DNA from: an uncultured Saprospiraceae bacterium
GTDB lineage: Bacteria > Bacteroidota > Bacteroidia > Chitinophagales > Saprospiraceae
Assembly (NCBI GenBank): GCA_938028705.1
Contig: CALIZI010000415.1
Location: forward strand, 1 to 37,681
DNA length: 37,681 bases
Direction: 5' to 3'
This document shows, one piece after another, positions 17,654-26,396 of the stretch. Below the pieces are notes generated by a model. It had not been told where the DNA came from. It made no database searches and saw only the letters and a list, made by a program, of their open reading frames with translations. A program made the position numbers and the translations under genes. The stretch's first letter is position 1. Every line of letters begins with the position of its first letter.

Positions 17654-18916
17654 ATGGAAACAGCAACAATATATTATCCAAAATTATCAGACATCAATGA
17701 TGCTACACAACGATTGAGAGGTATCGCGGCAGTGACTCCTTTAATGGAGAATCTAAATTTGTCGCAGGAGTATGAGGCACATATCATGCTCAAGCGGGAG
17801 GATTTGCAAGTGGTTCGTTCTTACAAAATCAGGGGAGCATACAATAAAATGTCGTCCTTGAGTGAAGCCGAATTGTTAAAAGGTATCGTATGTGCGAGTG
17901 CAGGCAATCACGCACAAGGCGTAGCCTATTCGTGCCGGAAAATGGAGGTGTATGGTACGATTTTTATGCCCACTTCCACGCCCAATCAAAAAATCGGGCA
18001 AGTCAATATGTTTGGTGGTGAGTATGTGAAAGTTGAGTTGGTTGGTGACACTTATGACGATGCTTACGATGCGGCTTTGAAATTTCGTGAGACGCATGAT
18101 AGTACATTTATTCACCCTTTTAATGATGCAAAAGTCATTGAAGGTCAGGCAACTGTGGGTATGGAAATCCTCGGACAAACACCTGTGCAGATAGATTATT
18201 TGTTTCTCGCTGTGGGCGGTGGCGGCTTGGCTTCGGGTGTAAGTTCGGTCTTTAAATCTTTGTCGCCAAGCACAAAAATCATCGGTGTAGAACCCGCAGG
18301 TGCGCCTTCCATGTCGCTCTCCATTCAAAATGGTGTTAATACGGAATTGAAAAAATACGACAAATTCATAGACGGTGCGGCAGTCGGTAGGGTAGGGGAT
18401 TTGAATTTTGAAATTTGTCGTCAAAATCTCGACGATATGCTCACCGTACCCGAAGGTCAGGTATGCCAAACGATTCTGGATTTGTACAATAAAGACGCGA
18501 TTGTAGCCGAACCCGCAGGTGCGCTTGCCCTTGCCGCATTTGACCAATACCGCGATAAAATCAAGGGAAAAAATGTGGTTGTCCTGATTAGCGGTAGCAA
18601 TAATGACATCACCCGCACTGCCGAAATTCGTGAACGTGCCTTATTATATGGTGGTTTGAAACACTATTTTATTGTGCGTTTTCCACAGCGCCCGGGTGCG
18701 CTCAAAGAGTTTGTAGGCGAGATACTCGGACCTGATGATGATATTACATTTTTTGAATATAAAAAGAAACACAACCGCGAGTCCGGTCCGGCAGTAGTTG
18801 GTATCGAACTCAAAAATAAAGCCGATATTCAGCCATTGATTGAACGTATGAAAACACGTAATTTCTTTGGTGAATACTTGAATGATAAACCTGATTTGTA
18901 TCAGTTTTTAATTTAG
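17654..18916 (+). CDS. ilvA: Threonine dehydratase (biosynthetic)
   Basis: The 420-residue PLP enzyme deaminates threonine to 2-ketobutyrate, the entry to isoleucine. The Schiff-base lysine is Lys58 in VRSYKIRGAYNKM. CASAGNHAQGVAYSC and the glycine loop GGGGLASG (PLP phosphate) follow. A single ACT-like regulatory domain occupies residues about 335-420 (RFPQRPGALKEFVGEILGPD onward), shorter than the double domain of E. coli IlvA, so isoleucine feedback is likely but not proven. It is the last gene of the ilv cluster and ends in front of a convergent minus-strand gene, with an 18-bp inverted repeat between them. Confidence 0.95.
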   Translation: METATIYYPKLSDINDATQRLRGIAAVTPLMENLNLSQEYEAHIMLKREDLQVVRSYKIRGAYNKMSSLSEAELLKGIVCASAGNHAQGVAYSCRKMEVYGTIFMPTSTPNQKIGQVNMFGGEYVKVELVGDTYDDAYDAALKFRETHDSTFIHPFNDAKVIEGQATVGMEILGQTPVQIDYLFLAVGGGGLASGVSSVFKSLSPSTKIIGVEPAGAPSMSLSIQNGVNTELKKYDKFIDGAAVGRVGDLNFEICRQNLDDMLTVPEGQVCQTILDLYNKDAIVAEPAGALALAAFDQYRDKIKGKNVVVLISGSNNDITRTAEIRERALLYGGLKHYFIVRFPQRPGALKEFVGEILGPDDDITFFEYKKKHNRESGPAVVGIELKNKADIQPLIERMKTRNFFGEYLNDKPDLYQFLI

Positions 18917-18933
18917 TTTATAGTTCATGGTTT

Positions 18934-18990
18934 ATAGTTCATGGTTCATAGTGTGTATATGCTTGCGTTTACCTATGAACCATGAACTAT
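18934..18990. repeat. 18-bp inverted repeat between convergent ilvA and mmcQ-like genes
   Basis: Arms 18934-18951 (ATAGTTCATGGTTCATAG) and 18973-18990 are perfect complements with a 21-base loop. The words match the 451-487 and 29987-30023 repeats. The next unit (18991-19006) contains the TAG stop (18995-18997) of the minus-strand gene. Confidence 0.8.
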
Positions 18991-18994
18991 CCAA

Positions 18995-19351
18995 CTATGA
19001 ACCAGCCAACGCTTCCCGTTCCGATTTTTTCAAACCTTTGACCACCAAATCGTAGGAGTGGTCAATCAGTTCCATTAAAAATTTATCATCAAGACTACCC
19101 TCGAAGTCAATAGTATTCCAATGCTTTTTACTCATGTGATAACCGGGCTGCACTTCGGGATATTCCTCGCGGAGTTCGATGGCACGGTCGGGGTCGCATT
19201 TGAGATTGACCGTAAAATCTTCTCCCTTTACACTCGTTAAAGCAAACATTTTGCTCATAACTTTGAATACCAAAGTCACCTCGTCGAAAGGAAAACTCTC
19301 TGTTACGCCGGGCTTGGATAGGCAATATATTCTGTATTCTTCTATGTTCAT
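18995..19351 (-). CDS. MmcQ/YjbR family protein
   Basis: The 118-residue protein has the compact alpha/beta fold pattern of the MmcQ/YjbR (CyaY-like) family: EEYRIYCLSKPGVTESFPF at the start, VFKVMSKMFALT, NLKCDPDRAIELREEYP, and GYHMSKKHWNTIDFEG before the C-terminal helix. Members are annotated as possible DNA-binding proteins but the cellular role is unknown. The start is ATG (19349-19351). A -7 box, TAATTTTG, lies at 19396-19403 on the minus strand. The stop codon lies inside a dispersed repeat unit, so the last residues (ALAGS) may be repeat-derived. Confidence 0.88.
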   Translation of the reverse strand: MNIEEYRIYCLSKPGVTESFPFDEVTLVFKVMSKMFALTSVKGEDFTVNLKCDPDRAIELREEYPEVQPGYHMSKKHWNTIDFEGSLDDKFLMELIDHSYDLVVKGLKKSEREALAGS

Positions 19352-19395
19352 TTATTAATTTTGTTTGTGGTGTGGTACTTCGTAAAGTAGCAAAA

Positions 19396-19403
19396 CAAAA
19401 TTA
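19396..19403 (-). promoter_or_regulatory. Candidate -7 box (TAATTTTG) for the MmcQ/YjbR gene
   Basis: It fits TAnnTTTG on the minus strand, 44 bases before the start codon. In this AT-rich spacer a chance match is possible. A second match on the plus strand (near 19409) has no gene after it. Confidence 0.35.
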
Positions 19404-19652
19404 AACAATTATATTTGCATAAATGAGAAAGTTCATCTAAAATATAAAAGTGGTCGCACTGAAAGCCGTTTTTTAATTAATTAAAATTATTTTATAATAT
19501 ATTTATTATTAAAAATTATCCCGATAACTATACGGGATATAAATATTTTTTATTATAAAATAAATTAAAAATACTCTTATGTCAGTACAACCAAAAGTAG
19601 TTGACACATATAAATAAGTATCAACTACTTTGATAAATCTGTCCATAAATGA
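19404..19652. terminator. AT-rich spacer with two hairpins; probable end of the lipoprotein transcript
   Basis: Downstream of the minus-strand lipoprotein gene an 11-bp inverted repeat (19594-19604 and 19621-19631, AAAGTAGTTGA/TCAACTACTTT) ends in TTTT on the minus strand and may terminate its transcript. A second hairpin, TATCCCG/CGGGATA, lies at 19517-19539. No ORF is credible in the gene-free stretch 19352-19652. Confidence 0.45.
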
Positions 19653-19931
19653 TTAATTTGCAGGACAGCCCTGTAAATCGTCCCGACATGTTACTCTAAA
19701 ATCTGTGCAAGTAACGTTGGGATTAGTCTCTGTACAGTCTGTGCAACTGGTTCCCCCATTTGGTTGTGTACTACATCCGGTACAGCAAAATGTTTTGGCT
19801 CTGGCTTTTGGAGATATTATAACAAAATCTTCATTTATTGTTACCCCTTCTATTTTGGGTCTTGGGTTTTCACAATTTGAAAGAAGCAATATGATAATAA
19901 GCCCCAGTGAAAATTTTAATACATTTTTCAT
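19653..19931 (-). CDS. Small Cys-rich lipoprotein
   Basis: The 92-residue product from ATG 19931 begins MKNVLKFSLGLIIILLLSNC, a lipoprotein signal peptide with a lipobox at LLSNC, so it should be lipid-anchored after cleavage. A longer frame to 20000 adds 23 residues before this signal and is rejected. The mature part (PRPKIEGVTINEDFVIISPK) leads to a Cys-rich tail with eight further cysteines (FCCTGC, SCTDC, TCTDF, TCRDD, GCPAN), suggesting disulfides or metal binding. I do not recognise the family. It lies alone between the MmcQ-like gene and a palindromic element. Confidence 0.65.
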   Translation of the reverse strand: MKNVLKFSLGLIIILLLSNCENPRPKIEGVTINEDFVIISPKARAKTFCCTGCSTQPNGGTSCTDCTETNPNVTCTDFRVTCRDDLQGCPAN

Positions 19932-20052
19932 AATTGATAGGTTATATATTGAAAAAAATGACGTTTCAATTATATATCCTTCCAATGTCTGAGAAGTCAC
20001 CTTTTTTATAAAAAGACCTCGTTAGTATGCCATTTTTTATTTTTAGAAATAA

Positions 20053-20108
20053 GTAACACCGTCAGCCTGACGGTAGGGTGGGCTTTGCCGTCAGGCTGAC
20101 GGTGTTAC
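20053..20108. repeat. Perfect 21-bp inverted repeat with palindromic arms (family D)
   Basis: Arms 20053-20073 and 20088-20108 are exact complements with a 14-base loop. Each arm starts GTAACA and ends in the self-complementary 15-mer CCGTCAG-C-CTGACGG or its complement. The fold can be one long hairpin or two short ones. Arm length and the GTA start match the family B elements. Confidence 0.85.
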
Positions 20109-20160
20109 ATGTCACCCAATTTTGGAGACTACATATTCAACTTGGGTAAAGAGTGGAACA

Positions 20161-20193
20161 AAAAAAATCCCGAACAACAGAAGCTGTCCGGGA
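20161..20193 (-). terminator. Intrinsic terminator of the CotH-domain gene
   Basis: On the minus strand a perfect 11-bp stem (including two G-T pairs) with a TTCT tetraloop spans 20193-20168 and is followed directly by seven T (20167-20161). It lies 24 bases after the stop of the CotH-domain gene. Confidence 0.9.
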
Positions 20194-20217
20194 AACCATA
20201 AACGGGTGTGTTTGATA

Positions 20218-23200
20218 CTATTTTGCGAGGAGCATCTTTTGGATGGCTCTTCCCTTTTCTGTATGAATGTTTACAAAATACGTGCCAATTGCTCTGTCAC
20301 TAATGTCAATATTTTCTATAAAACTATTTTTAGTATCTTTTAGGTAATATATTTCCTGCCCTAATGTATTAAAAATTTGTATCGTAGCGGTTTGTGTAAT
20401 ATCAAATTGAAGGTGGAGGACAAACTGACCGTCGGAAGGGTTGGGATAGAGGTCGAAGGCGGTGAGATGTGCCAAATCAATAATGCCCGTAAACGGACTG
20501 ACTTCCACGCTACCATTGACAGTACATCCGTTAGCATCAGTTACCATGACGGTGTATGTGCCTACGGAAAGCCCGGTAGCAACTTGGGTGTTTTGTCCGT
20601 TGCTCCATGTATAGATGTAGGGCGGCGTACCGCCATTGACATTGACTGCTGCCCAACCATCGTTGCCCGAAGAAGGCATACTTTCGGGAACAAGACTCAA
20701 GACATCCGGCTCTGAAATAGTAACCGTAGTGACGGCAATACAGCCATTGGCATCTGTCACAATAAGGGTATAATTTTCCGGCGGCAGGTTGTTAATATCT
20801 TCGGTCGTTGCGCCATTGCTCCAGTTGTAAGTGAAGGGTGGCGTACCGTTATTAAGTGTCAAATCAATGGCACCATCGGTATTGCCATTGCAGGAAATAT
20901 TTGTTTGTTCGACACCCAATGTCGGCGCATTACTCGTAGCATTTATGCTAATGCTTTGCGTGTCGGCACAGCCATTAGCATCCGTAACAGTGAGGGTGTA
21001 AGTGCCGTTTTCGAGACCGCCGATACCGGAGGTATTACCGCCGTTGCTCCATGCGTAAGTGTAGGGATTTGTACCGCCCGATACAAGCGCAGTAGCCGAT
21101 GAACCATTGGCACTACAAGCATTTTCTATCGTATTGATATTGATATTAAAAGGTGTCGGTTCTTGAATCGTGACGGTCTCTATGGTCGTGCAACTGCTTT
21201 GTGTAACCGTAACGGTGTAGCTGCCTGCCGCAAGATTTGAAATACCGGAAGCCGTCGAATTATTACTCCATAAATATTCAAAATTACCCAAGGTGGAGAC
21301 GCTCGCCGTACCATTATTTTCACCAAAACATGTAATATCTTCACTATTTGTTTCTACAATTAATTCATCTGTACTATCAATCGTCACGCCGTCAATAGCG
21401 GTACAACCTGCTGCATCTGTGACGGTTACATTATAGCTGCCGGGAGCAAGGTCGGGGTCGGCAATACTTTGATTTTGAGGGTCATTCCATTGATAAGTGA
21501 AAGGGGCAGTACCGCCGGTGGGTGTAACATTCGCTGTTCCGAAAGGGCTACCGCAAAGTGCGTCGGAAGCATTGACCTGAATGGCAAGTGTACCGCCGTT
21601 GGAAGGAATAGTTACGGAAAATGTCTCTTCACAACCGCTATTATCCGTTATGGTTACATCATAATTTCCGGTAAAAAGTGCAGTTGCCGTAGGAGTAGTT
21701 TGCTCATCGGCATTATCATCCCATTGGTAACTGTACGGACCTGCACCGCCTGTGACAATAATACTCGCCGAACCATTGGCACTTGAACAATCGGCACCTG
21801 TGATATTTGGAATAATATTAAATGCAGGACATTCAAATTCAATGAAATGCGCGACTATCGTATCGCCCAAATTCGTCATTTCAAGACCTACGTTTATACT
21901 GCTTGTACCCGGATTGAGCGTAGAGCGTAGCGGTTCCCAATAATCAAAAATATTCAGCCCGTCGGGTATGGCTTCTAAGGTGATTGGAACACCCGCGAAG
22001 TAGTCGGCATTATACGGATAAGAAATTGGCACAAGCGTATTGACGCGAACATCACCCGCTCCCAGTGGTTCTACGATAACAGTCAGATTATAAGGTCCTT
22101 CTACATCATAACAATCTTCTATACCTTCATTGATAATGGTGCATCTTGTATTAATAAAATCTTTTAATTCCTGTACATTCGTCATCCAACCATTCACGTC
22201 TCCACCCCAACGAGTAGTATGCCGCACCATTTCCGGTGCAATGCGATTAATCATAGAATCCAATAAATTATTCATATAATCACAAGTAAAATAAGTATTA
22301 TTCAAATCAGCATAACGATTAATATATAAAGCGTAAAATTCGTCATTTTGAAGCAATGCGGTGAGCATTTCGGTATGTCCTTCGGGGTCATCAATGACGG
22401 GAGATTCATTGTTGCAAGGGTCAGAATTTGGGGATATATCAGGAATGTTGGAGTAGTTGATATAATGCCCGAATGTAGCATCCATATCCCACAAAGTATA
22501 TCGCCATTTGAAGGCATCGGGGTTGCCGTCCTGCTCCAATCCGCGCCACCAAGCGGTATTCCAACTCAGCCAATCTTTAGCAACGATATGTGTATTAATA
22601 ATCATATAATCAATCATGCTTTGAACATTCAATTCTTGTTCGACATTGGCATAATTGGCAGCATCGGTCATATCATTATTCAAAATAAAAGTATGTAATG
22701 TATTCCAATCCGCCAATGCTTGATTGCCACCGTATTCAGCCCATGTAGCTCCCCATGTTTTGATGAATTGAATATCATTTCGCCCTTGGGCATAATAATA
22801 TTTTGTAAAATCATTGTCATCTACTTTCTCGCGGATTTCATACACGCCCCAATATTTGCCGTCCACATAGATCACGCATGGTTCGTAAGAACGCTCGTCG
22901 AGTTCCAATCCTGCTTGCTGCGAAAGTGTCTGAACATAAGCATCGCGGATATGTGCGCCGCCTGATTCGTAAGGGTAATTATCATTAGCTCCGGCTTTGA
23001 GGATAAGGCGTTGAAATTTATCGCGATTGGTGGAATTAAACATATCAAATATTTCATTTTTTACCGCATAATCATCCCCAAATTCGTCGCGGGTAATGAA
23101 GTCGATACCGCGCTGAGGGTATGCCCATGAGTCGTTGCCATGCTTGTTCATTTCGCCTGTGGCATCGGCTACACGCATTTTATTTTCATCAAATAATTCG

Positions 23201-24063
23201 AGTGCGCCGGGAAAATTAATATCCGGTCCGTAGTAGGAATTTCCTGCACCATTCATCAAGTCAGTAATTTCATCGCCGGAAATAGAAATGACTTTTACAG
23301 TATGGTTTTCGTCAATAAAATAGGTATGAAAATCCACAAAACTCGGTGGAATATTCGGGTCATCGCTGAAGGCAATTGCCTTAATCACCGCCGTAGCTTC
23401 TAATACAAAAGGCGCAGTGTAGATCATTGAATTTGTGGTGGGTACAGATCCGTCTGTGGTGTAATATATCGTCACTCCCGTATCCGGCGTAGCGATTTCT
23501 ACCGTAACGGAACCGTTGTAAAAACCCGCTTCGGGCATGAGTACGGGCTTGGAAGCATAGGGAGCTTTTACGTCCACATTGGCAGTGCCGGGAGTAGGGG
23601 AGAGGAGTACACCCCAATCGCTGCCGCCGTCGGTCATGCGTCCGTAGGAATGGTTGCGTTGGTTGGGAATATCAATATTATTACTGTCAAGAATATTGCC
23701 CATCGGGTCGGCAAAAACGACTTCTTCTCCTGCTCTGGTTTGGGTGATTTTAAAGTCTGCGTGAAGGTTATTATAGGAAATTTCATCGCGGTTGGAACAC
23801 CAAATTAGTAAGTAGTCGTTAGCATTAATATTTGTACCGTTGGGCAATGCCCATTTGCTGGGATTATTGGTATTGTCGCTAAGGTGATAGCCGGATAAAT
23901 CTACTGTCGCATTACCGGTGTTGTAGAGTTCTATCCAGTCTTCATATTCACCGTAATTATCGGCGTGGGTATCGTGATTGGCAGCGGAAAATTCGTTGAT
24001 GACTACTTGTGCGTGGAGTATGCAGGTCGTCATTATCAACAAGGCAAAGGTAAATATTTTCAT
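20218..24063 (-). CDS. T9SS-secreted CotH-kinase-like surface protein with LTD and SprB repeats
   Basis: The 1281-residue protein has a signal peptide (1-18). A lamin-tail domain follows (about 19-160: VVINEFSAANHD, EYEDWIELYNTG, SGYHLSDN), then a chitobiase-type domain (about 168-245: YYTTDGSVPTTNS). The CotH domain is at about 255-640, with YEIREKVDDNDF and the acidic LWDMDATFG motif. Several SprB-like repeats (about 742-1190, each with YxWSNG and YTVTVTDANGC) precede a T9SS type A C-terminal domain from about residue 1200 (FDLYPNPSDGQF to MLLAK). CotH proteins of spores are atypical protein kinases; whether this one phosphorylates anything is unknown. Cell-surface location via type IX secretion is well supported. 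A strong terminator follows it; the M1 peptidase gene precedes it by 132 bases. Confidence 0.92.
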   Translation of the reverse strand: MKIFTFALLIMTTCILHAQVVINEFSAANHDTHADNYGEYEDWIELYNTGNATVDLSGYHLSDNTNNPSKWALPNGTNINANDYLLIWCSNRDEISYNNLHADFKITQTRAGEEVVFADPMGNILDSNNIDIPNQRNHSYGRMTDGGSDWGVLLSPTPGTANVDVKAPYASKPVLMPEAGFYNGSVTVEIATPDTGVTIYYTTDGSVPTTNSMIYTAPFVLEATAVIKAIAFSDDPNIPPSFVDFHTYFIDENHTVKVISISGDEITDLMNGAGNSYYGPDINFPGALELFDENKMRVADATGEMNKHGNDSWAYPQRGIDFITRDEFGDDYAVKNEIFDMFNSTNRDKFQRLILKAGANDNYPYESGGAHIRDAYVQTLSQQAGLELDERSYEPCVIYVDGKYWGVYEIREKVDDNDFTKYYYAQGRNDIQFIKTWGATWAEYGGNQALADWNTLHTFILNNDMTDAANYANVEQELNVQSMIDYMIINTHIVAKDWLSWNTAWWRGLEQDGNPDAFKWRYTLWDMDATFGHYINYSNIPDISPNSDPCNNESPVIDDPEGHTEMLTALLQNDEFYALYINRYADLNNTYFTCDYMNNLLDSMINRIAPEMVRHTTRWGGDVNGWMTNVQELKDFINTRCTIINEGIEDCYDVEGPYNLTVIVEPLGAGDVRVNTLVPISYPYNADYFAGVPITLEAIPDGLNIFDYWEPLRSTLNPGTSSINVGLEMTNLGDTIVAHFIEFECPAFNIIPNITGADCSSANGSASIIVTGGAGPYSYQWDDNADEQTTPTATALFTGNYDVTITDNSGCEETFSVTIPSNGGTLAIQVNASDALCGSPFGTANVTPTGGTAPFTYQWNDPQNQSIADPDLAPGSYNVTVTDAAGCTAIDGVTIDSTDELIVETNSEDITCFGENNGTASVSTLGNFEYLWSNNSTASGISNLAAGSYTVTVTQSSCTTIETVTIQEPTPFNININTIENACSANGSSATALVSGGTNPYTYAWSNGGNTSGIGGLENGTYTLTVTDANGCADTQSISINATSNAPTLGVEQTNISCNGNTDGAIDLTLNNGTPPFTYNWSNGATTEDINNLPPENYTLIVTDANGCIAVTTVTISEPDVLSLVPESMPSSGNDGWAAVNVNGGTPPYIYTWSNGQNTQVATGLSVGTYTVMVTDANGCTVNGSVEVSPFTGIIDLAHLTAFDLYPNPSDGQFVLHLQFDITQTATIQIFNTLGQEIYYLKDTKNSFIENIDISDRAIGTYFVNIHTEKGRAIQKMLLAK

Positions 24064-24136
24064 TGTGTGTCTATTTTTTCATAAAATTTTGTCAGCTATG
24101 AATAAGACACAAATTAGGGATAATTCACGTATCTAA

Positions 24137-24188
24137 GTACAGGCTGCTTTAGCTGCCTAATAAGGTGGGCAGCTAAAGCAGCCTGTAC
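24137..24188. repeat. Perfect 21-bp inverted repeat (family B), copy 2
   Basis: Arms 24137-24157 and 24168-24188 are exact complements (10-base loop). They share the ends GTACAGGC and GCC with the copy at 30156-30219, while the core differs (TGCTTTAGCT instead of GATTTCAATC). It lies between the M1 peptidase stop and the CotH-protein start. Confidence 0.85.
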
Positions 24189-24195
24189 TATGATT

Positions 24196-26055
24196 TTACT
24201 TTTTATTATCCGGTAAAATATCGTCTAAAATACCGTAGGTATTATTATCTCTATTAATGTCTGCCATACGATTTGTCGGGTCAATTTTGATACTTTTTAC
24301 CCGTCTTATTTTTTCCGGCAAGACGAGTTCGTAGGTCGGATTTGTCCATGGCCAATCCTCTGCTATTTCGTATCCGATGTTTTTATCTTCCTGTGGTTTT
24401 TCGCCACGCATGATGCGTAAAGGGATATGATAAATGATTGGCTCGCCCTTTTTTGTTTCCACCAAAACATCTATCGGCATCATCATCCCGCCGATACGTT
24501 CAAGCGTGACAAGGGTTTGTTTTTTCCGCTTTTCAACGGATTTTACGGCATAGTCAATTTGTCGGGTGGTGGTCGTGAATTGCTGTAAATACCAATCCAA
24601 TTCCAAGCCGCTTTCCTTCTCCATGACACGCATAAAATCGTTGGGATTGGGGTGTTTAAATTTCCATTTATCGTAATACGATAGCAAGCCTCTATCGAGC
24701 GCCTCTTGACCAATCACATAACTCAATTGGTGCATAAATACAGCACCTTTGGAGTAAGAAGCCGTACCGTAAGCGGAGTTGGTATTGAAGTGGTCGGCGT
24801 GGGTACTCATGGGTTCTTCCATGCCGCTTTTTGCGATTTGAAAATAGCCCATGTAGCTGCGTTCCTGATTGTCACCTTCGATGTCGAAAAGTATCTTCAT
24901 CAAGCGATTCGAAGCGTAAGACGTGAAGCCCTCGTCCATCCATGCGTAGAGCGATTCATTGCTTGCCATCAACATCTGATACCAAGTGTGAAAGACCTCG
25001 TGTACCGTCACTCCGACGAGACTCGTGAAGCCGCGTTCGCCCGTAATCAAGGTCGCCATTGGGTACTCCATACCGCCGTCGCCGCCTTGTATGACGGTGT
25101 ATTGGTCGTAAGGATATTTGCCATGATTTTTGCTGATATATTCAAATGTTTTGACAGTGTAATCGGGTAATTTTGACCAGTTTTCATTCGTTTTTTCGCC
25201 GGGTTGGTAGAGGAAATGTAGGGTGGGTCCGTCCGGTACTTTTGCGGTGATATGTTTGTAATCGGGGTCGGCTGCCCACGCAAAATCGTGTACATTCGGC
25301 GCAAGGAAATGCCAAGTCAGCGTTTCACCTTCGGGCGGTGTATGTGAGGTATTGGTTTCGTAACCATGACCGATTTCGTTGGGATTTTGCAGATAGCCCG
25401 TACCGCCGATGATGTAGTCTTTATCAATCGTAATTTTGACATCAAAATCGCCCCACGGAGCGTGAAATTCACGTCCGATATACGGATTGGCGTGCCAGCC
25501 CATGTAGTCATATTCGCAAAGTTTTGGATACCACTGCGTCATCGAAAATTCCACACCTTCCCGACTCATCCAACCACTTCGGCGAATCTGACGCGGCACT
25601 TGTGCATCCCATTCCATCACAAAAGTCGTCTTGCCACCGGGCGGAATCGGCTTTGCCAAATCTACTTCGAGTATGGTTCCAACGTGTTCATAATCAAGGA
25701 CTTCTCCATCTTGCGTCAAGGAAGTCACATGGATATAACCCATTTCATTTGCTTTTAAATTGGCAATTCGACTGCCCACACGCTTATCCGCATCCGCAAT
25801 AGTACGCGAGCGAACATCCATCATGCTGCCCGGCTGAAAGGCATTAAAAAACAAATGATAAAATACGCGGTCTAATTCATCCGGCGAATTATTATAATAG
25901 GTCAGCGTTTGCTTGCCATCGTATTGGTGTTTTTTGACATCTACGTTGATGTCCATTTGGTATTCGACACGCTGCTGCCAACGGTCGGCTTGTTGTGCGA
26001 AAATTATGTTTGCACAAAAGAGTATTGTCAGAGACAATATAAGTTTATAATTCAT
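24196..26055 (-). CDS. Secreted M1 family metallopeptidase
   Basis: The 619-residue protein has a signal peptide (1-20, ending IIFAQ). The N-terminal beta domain carries the M1 saddle segment. The catalytic domain has GGMEYP (about 327, a variant of the GAMEN substrate motif) and the zinc site HEVFH (about 350) with the third ligand Glu 19 residues after the second His (WMDEGFTSY), an exact HExxH-x18-E. It should hydrolyse peptides from their N-termini in the periplasm or outside the cell; the altered GxMEN leaves aminopeptidase specificity uncertain. The gene starts only 24 bases after the Rpn-tail gene, so it is probably transcribed through from the defence-like genes upstream or from an internal promoter. 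Confidence 0.92.
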   Translation of the reverse strand: MNYKLILSLTILFCANIIFAQQADRWQQRVEYQMDINVDVKKHQYDGKQTLTYYNNSPDELDRVFYHLFFNAFQPGSMMDVRSRTIADADKRVGSRIANLKANEMGYIHVTSLTQDGEVLDYEHVGTILEVDLAKPIPPGGKTTFVMEWDAQVPRQIRRSGWMSREGVEFSMTQWYPKLCEYDYMGWHANPYIGREFHAPWGDFDVKITIDKDYIIGGTGYLQNPNEIGHGYETNTSHTPPEGETLTWHFLAPNVHDFAWAADPDYKHITAKVPDGPTLHFLYQPGEKTNENWSKLPDYTVKTFEYISKNHGKYPYDQYTVIQGGDGGMEYPMATLITGERGFTSLVGVTVHEVFHTWYQMLMASNESLYAWMDEGFTSYASNRLMKILFDIEGDNQERSYMGYFQIAKSGMEEPMSTHADHFNTNSAYGTASYSKGAVFMHQLSYVIGQEALDRGLLSYYDKWKFKHPNPNDFMRVMEKESGLELDWYLQQFTTTTRQIDYAVKSVEKRKKQTLVTLERIGGMMMPIDVLVETKKGEPIIYHIPLRIMRGEKPQEDKNIGYEIAEDWPWTNPTYELVLPEKIRRVKSIKIDPTNRMADINRDNNTYGILDDILPDNKK

Positions 26056-26079
26056 ATTATGTTTTATTTGTTTTTGTTT

Positions 26080-26385
26080 TTATAAATTTTCAATTTCTTC
26101 TTTGGATAAGTCTGTTATTTCCTCAATAAAGTCAACGGTTTTACCTTCTTCCTTTAATATCTTGGCGGCGGATATTCTCACCTCTTTTCTGCCTTTTTCT
26201 ATACATCTTCTCATGCCTTGCTCTCTTGCATAAGCAATAATATTGTGCCAATCTCTATACCGTTTTAATTTGTCCTCATACTCCATTCTTTCCTCCCATG
26301 AACAATTGTTAAGTTCTTCTGATGTCAAGAATCTTTCTAATCCCCATTCCTGTAAATTTTCAGGATCATTTTTTGATTCGGACAT
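26080..26385 (-). CDS. Free-standing Rpn C-terminal tail protein (101 aa)
   Basis: The last about 75 residues match the C-terminal region of the Rpn protein encoded just upstream: SWEERMEYEDKLKRYRDWHN against TPEEKEEYEGSLKKYRDIQN, a GRKE-rich stretch, and the shared ending LSKEEIENL/LSKEEIEKL. The PD-(D/E)XK nuclease half is absent, and only 11 bases separate its ATG from the upstream Rpn stop, so no decayed nuclease remnant fits between. It is either a truncated duplicate or a stand-alone tail comparable to RpnS, the small C-terminal product that inhibits RpnL in E. coli. The frame is intact, which favours a working protein. Confidence 0.7.
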   Translation of the reverse strand: MSESKNDPENLQEWGLERFLTSEELNNCSWEERMEYEDKLKRYRDWHNIIAYAREQGMRRCIEKGRKEVRISAAKILKEEGKTVDFIEEITDLSKEEIENL

Positions 26386-26396
26386 GGCATGATTTT

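Noticed and set aside
17876-18547. 223-aa minus-strand ORF opposite ilvA
   Set aside because: It lies entirely over the conserved ilvA core, and its composition is that of a reverse-strand shadow.
19409-19447. Plus-strand gene behind a TATATTTG box
   Set aside because: The frame after the following ATG stops after five codons, and nothing else is coding on that strand.
19932-20000. Longer N-terminus for the small lipoprotein
   Set aside because: It would place 23 residues ahead of a clear lipoprotein signal peptide.
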